DNA from: Acidithiobacillus sp.
Lineage (GTDB): Bacteria > Pseudomonadota > Gammaproteobacteria > Acidithiobacillales > Acidithiobacillaceae
DNA: 37,488 nt
Direction of reading: 5' to 3'
Assembly: GCF_027322205.1 (NCBI RefSeq)
Contig: NZ_DAHVHY010000014.1
Coordinates: 1 to 37,488 of the forward strand
Shown here: piece after piece, positions 35,167-37,488 of the stretch
Numbering within the stretch: position 1 is the stretch's first letter
Layout: every line of letters begins with the position of its first letter
Made by a program: the position numbers and the translations under genes
The notes under the pieces: generated by a model
Databases searched by the model: none
Told to the model about the DNA's origin: nothing
The model's input: the letters and a program-made list of their open reading frames with translations, nothing else

Positions 35167-35195
35167 AGTTTACGCCACTGTGTGCCTTTTGTCAC
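35167..35195 (-). promoter_or_regulatory. Candidate promoter of the brnT-brnA operon
   Basis: On the minus strand GTGACA (35195-35190), a 17-base spacer and TAAACT (35172-35167) precede the toxin ATG by only five T. Transcription would start at or next to the start codon, giving a leaderless mRNA. Matches to consensus are five and four of six. Confidence 0.5.
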
Positions 35196-35521
35196 CACAC
35201 TACACGGAGGCTGAGTTCACGACGCCTAATCGGGATAGGGATGCTCGAACGAGGAATTCACGGCGCTGTGCGCACAACGGCCAGTTCGTTTGTTCCCGCT
35301 CCAATCGCTTCACCCAAGTACGTACGTGCCTTTTCCATGAGCACTCACTACGAACTCAGATCATCACGCTTAGTTATGTCCGTAAACCTATACCCATTCA
35401 TATAATTACACAACCCAACCTGTGATTACGAGCGACCAAACAGATATCCATTGCGAGATGCTCGCCCCTAAGCTACCCACCCCCCTCCCCCTGTGGCAAA
35501 ATGCGCGTAAAAGGAGCATCC
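35196..35521. other. Gene-free stretch upstream of the toxin and the phosphoribosyltransferase
   Basis: No convincing gene is seen on either strand; open frames here lack ribosome binding sites and protein-like composition. It contains the short palindromes GTGCGCAC and GTACGTAC, an AT-rich stretch near 35380-35420, and the AAAAGGAGC ribosome binding site for the next gene at its right end. It may be the remains of the event that brought in the toxin-antitoxin pair. Confidence 0.5.
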
Positions 35522-36091
35522 ATGACCCACACTGACCGGCACGGCAACACCTACCCCCTCAACATCAATGGAGTGCAGCGCCACCTTCCCCTCGTCAAAG
35601 TACAGCCGGACCTTGCCATCGCCGTCCTCAACATCCTCGGCGATACGGAACTGACGGAAGCCGCGGCCCACGCGCTGAACGGGCGCATGGCGCACATCTC
35701 CTACGATGCCATCGTCACCGCGGAGGCCAAGAGCATTCCCCTCGCCTACGCCCTGTCGGTGCACAGTGGTCGTCCCTATATCGTCCTGCGCAAGAACTAC
35801 AAGTCCTACATGGGCGAGGCACTGTCCACCGAAACCCTGTCCATCACCACCGGCAAGCCCCAAACCCTGTTTCTGGATGCCAAGGATCATGCGGCGGTCA
35901 GCGGTAAACAGGTGGTGCTGGTGGATGACGTGGTCAGCACCGGCTCTACCCTGGCTGCTATGCGCGCACTCATGGTGCAGGCTGAGGCGGAGATTGCCGC
36001 CGTCGCAGCCATTTGTACGGAAGGCGACGCCACCCAGTGGTCGGATGTGATCGCCCTGGCGCACCTGCCGCTCTTTCTGCTCTCCGCGTAA
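35522..36091 (+). CDS. Adenine-phosphoribosyltransferase-like protein
   Basis: This is a 189-residue type I phosphoribosyltransferase. The start at 35522 follows an AAAAGGAG site; an ATG at 35501 lies before that site and would add seven residues. The PRPP-binding loop [13 protein letters not shown] is clear, and residues near [12 protein letters not shown] correspond to the flexible loop region of Apt-type enzymes. It would make AMP or a related nucleotide from a purine base and PRPP, but the base specificity cannot be told. The fused ATP sulfurylase gene starts ten bases after its stop, so the two are co-transcribed. Release or use of AMP/APS could link them, though this is speculative. Confidence 0.82.
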   Translation: MTHTDRHGNTYPLNINGVQRHLPLVKVQPDLAIAVLNILGDTELTEAAAHALNGRMAHISYDAIVTAEAKSIPLAYALSVHSGRPYIVLRKNYKSYMGEALSTETLSITTGKPQTLFLDAKDHAAVSGKQVVLVDDVVSTGSTLAAMRALMVQAEAEIAAVAAICTEGDATQWSDVIALAHLPLFLLSA

Positions 36092-36101
36092 GGACCGGCC
36101 C

Positions 36102-37488
36102 ATGTCCATTCCACCGGTTCATGTCCTGACGGCGCGCCAACGCTGCGATCTAGAGCTGTTGCTGACCGGAGCTTTTGCCCCATTGGGGGGTTACCTGGAT
36201 GCAGCGGACTGGCAGTCCGTGCTGCAGGATATGCGTCTGGATAATGGCGCACTCTGGCCTATTCCCGTGGTGCTCGACGTCAGCGAATCGCTCGGCCAGT
36301 CTTTGGCGGCAGGGGACACTACTTTACGCCTGGAACGCAGTGATGGCACGCCCCTCGGCTCCGTTGCCGTCAGCGCCTGCTATCGTCCGGATAAGCTGCG
36401 GGAAGCTGCGGCAGTTTATGGGACGACAGACTCCAGCCATCCGGGCGTGGCCGAATTGCTGGCGCGCGGCCCTTATTATGTGGCGGGGCGCGTGTCAGCC
36501 TGGGATGCGGACACCCTGACCCGCGCCGCGGCCGTCGAATTTCCGCCCGAGTATCAGACCCCGGCCATGCTGCAAAGGCACTGGAGTGGTACGCACCCCG
36601 TGGTCGCCTTTCAGACGCGCAACCCGCTGCATCACGCCCATATTGCCGTGACCCAGGCTGGGCTGGAGCAGGCCGGGGCAGGCGCGCGTCTACTGCTGCA
36701 CCCGGCTATCGGCCCCACCAAACCCGGCGATGTGGAGGCGTCCTACCGTATGCGCGTTTACCGTGCGGTGCTGGGCCATTATCCCCAGGCGACCGCCCTG
36801 CTGTCGCCCCTGCCCCTGGCCATGCGCATGGCCGGCCCGCGAGAGGCGCTGTGGCACGCGCTGATTCGTCGCAACTATGGGGCCACCCATTTCATCATCG
36901 GTCGCGGTCATGCCGACCCTGGCGCAGCGGCGGGCGGTCTGCTCTACCCGGCCTTTGCGGCGCAAGAGCTTTTTGCCCGGCACGCCAGTGAGATGGGCAT
37001 CACCGGTATTTTCCTGCCCGAGTATGCGTATTCCCAAACCCGGCGCCGTTATGTACCGGTGGAAGAGGCCAACGGCGAGGCCCTGGCGGGCATTTCCGGT
37101 ACGGAGTTGCGGCGGCGACTGGCCAGCCGGGAAGACATACCCGAATGGTTCTCCCCGCCGGAGGTCATTCAGATATTGCGCCAGGCCTACCGCGGTGCGG
37201 ACCAGCGCGGACTGGTCATCTGGTTTACCGGCCTGTCTGCCAGTGGCAAGAGTACCCTGGCGGGGATGCTGGCCCGCACTCTGGAGGCGGGTGACGAGCG
37301 CGCCGTGACGCTGCTGGATGGCGATGTGGTACGGCGTTTTCTGTCCAAAGGACTGAGTTTCAGCCGCGCAGACCGCGACGAGAATATCCGCCGCATCGGC
37401 TTCGTCGCCAGTCTGGTGGCACGCCACGGCGGCATTGCGGTGGTAGCAGCCATTTCTCCTTATCGACAGGCACGCGCTGAAGCCCGAC
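36102..37488 (+). CDS. sat: Bifunctional ATP sulfurylase / APS kinase (3' end outside window)
   Basis: The frame runs from the ATG at 36102 to the right edge, giving 462 visible residues. The N-terminal ATP sulfurylase domain has [10 protein letters not shown] at 171-180 and GRGHADPG at 267-274; the second is usually GRDHAGPG, so the acidic and glycine residues appear exchanged. From about residue 365 an APS kinase (CysC) domain begins, with Walker A GLSASGKS at 377-384 and [29 protein letters not shown]. Such fusions convert sulfate and ATP to APS and PAPS, or in sulfur oxidisers may run the sulfurylase step backwards to make ATP from APS. It follows the phosphoribosyltransferase by ten bases. 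The C-terminus is cut by the window. Confidence 0.93.
   Translation, partial: MSIPPVHVLTARQRCDLELLLTGAFAPLGGYLDAADWQSVLQDMRLDNGALWPIPVVLDVSESLGQSLAAGDTTLRLERSDGTPLGSVAVSACYRPDKLREAAAVYGTTDSSHPGVAELLARGPYYVAGRVSAWDADTLTRAAAVEFPPEYQTPAMLQRHWSGTHPVVAFQTRNPLHHAHIAVTQAGLEQAGAGARLLLHPAIGPTKPGDVEASYRMRVYRAVLGHYPQATALLSPLPLAMRMAGPREALWHALIRRNYGATHFIIGRGHADPGAAAGGLLYPAFAAQELFARHASEMGITGIFLPEYAYSQTRRRYVPVEEANGEALAGISGTELRRRLASREDIPEWFSPPEVIQILRQAYRGADQRGLVIWFTGLSASGKSTLAGMLARTLEAGDERAVTLLDGDVVRRFLSKGLSFSRADRDENIRRIGFVASLVARHGGIAVVAAISPYRQARAEAR

Overview
The window reads as a piece of chromosome from an acidophilic, sulfur-oxidising gammaproteobacterium-like organism, most probably Acidithiobacillus or a near relative. 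This is an inference from the combination of a Pel biofilm operon, an exported DsrE-family protein, a fused ATP sulfurylase/APS kinase and the style of the housekeeping proteins. No rRNA or tRNA gene is present to settle it. No CRISPR array, transposase or prophage gene was recognised.

Layout. (1) 1-9273, plus strand: a tightly overlapping Pel exopolysaccharide operon. It holds the PelB function as two proteins (a TPR protein entering from the left edge and a beta-barrel porin), then pelC, pelD (c-di-GMP receptor), pelE, pelF, pelG and a sugar-nucleotide epimerase of the PelX/GalE type. pelA is not in the window. Parts of this block are clearly more AT-rich than the rest. (2) 9378-15676, plus: a housekeeping run of murJ, a DUF2203 gene, ribF, ileS and lspA. 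(3) 15850-16131, plus: a small basic protein gene behind a consensus sigma-54 promoter. (4) 16150-19942, minus: a MshEN-like small protein, an SDR plus thioredoxin-fold pair, and an SbmA/BacA-like ABC transporter with its own terminator. (5) 20069-20545, plus: a Tat-exported DsrE-like protein. (6) 20530-25073, minus: yhdP and a nitrilase-family amidase. (7) 25296-29313, plus: glnE, ilvE and a zinc-finger gene. (8) 29334-31166, minus: dsbD. (9) 31299-31548, plus: two tandem, homologous, terminator-ended segments that look like a duplicated small RNA. The first has a sigma-E-type promoter and the second a sigma-70-type promoter, and both carry a C/U-rich anti-Shine-Dalgarno stretch. (10) 31563-34512, plus: an alpha/beta hydrolase, then groES-groEL under a sigma-70 promoter with a CIRCE operator, ending in a strong terminator. 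(11) 34558-35195, minus: a BrnT/BrnA-type toxin-antitoxin pair whose toxin message may be leaderless. (12) 35522 to the right edge, plus: a phosphoribosyltransferase and a fused sat-cysC running off the window.

How the parts work together. The Pel genes form one envelope-spanning machine for a secreted cationic polysaccharide: PelX and PelF for sugar supply and polymerisation, PelD, PelE and PelG in the inner membrane, PelC and the split PelB for export, with PelD as the c-di-GMP switch. dsbD, the sigma-E-like small RNA, yhdP, lspA and murJ all concern the cell envelope. The most novel-looking items are the tandem small RNA pair, the sigma-54-driven small ORF, and the two-chain PelB.
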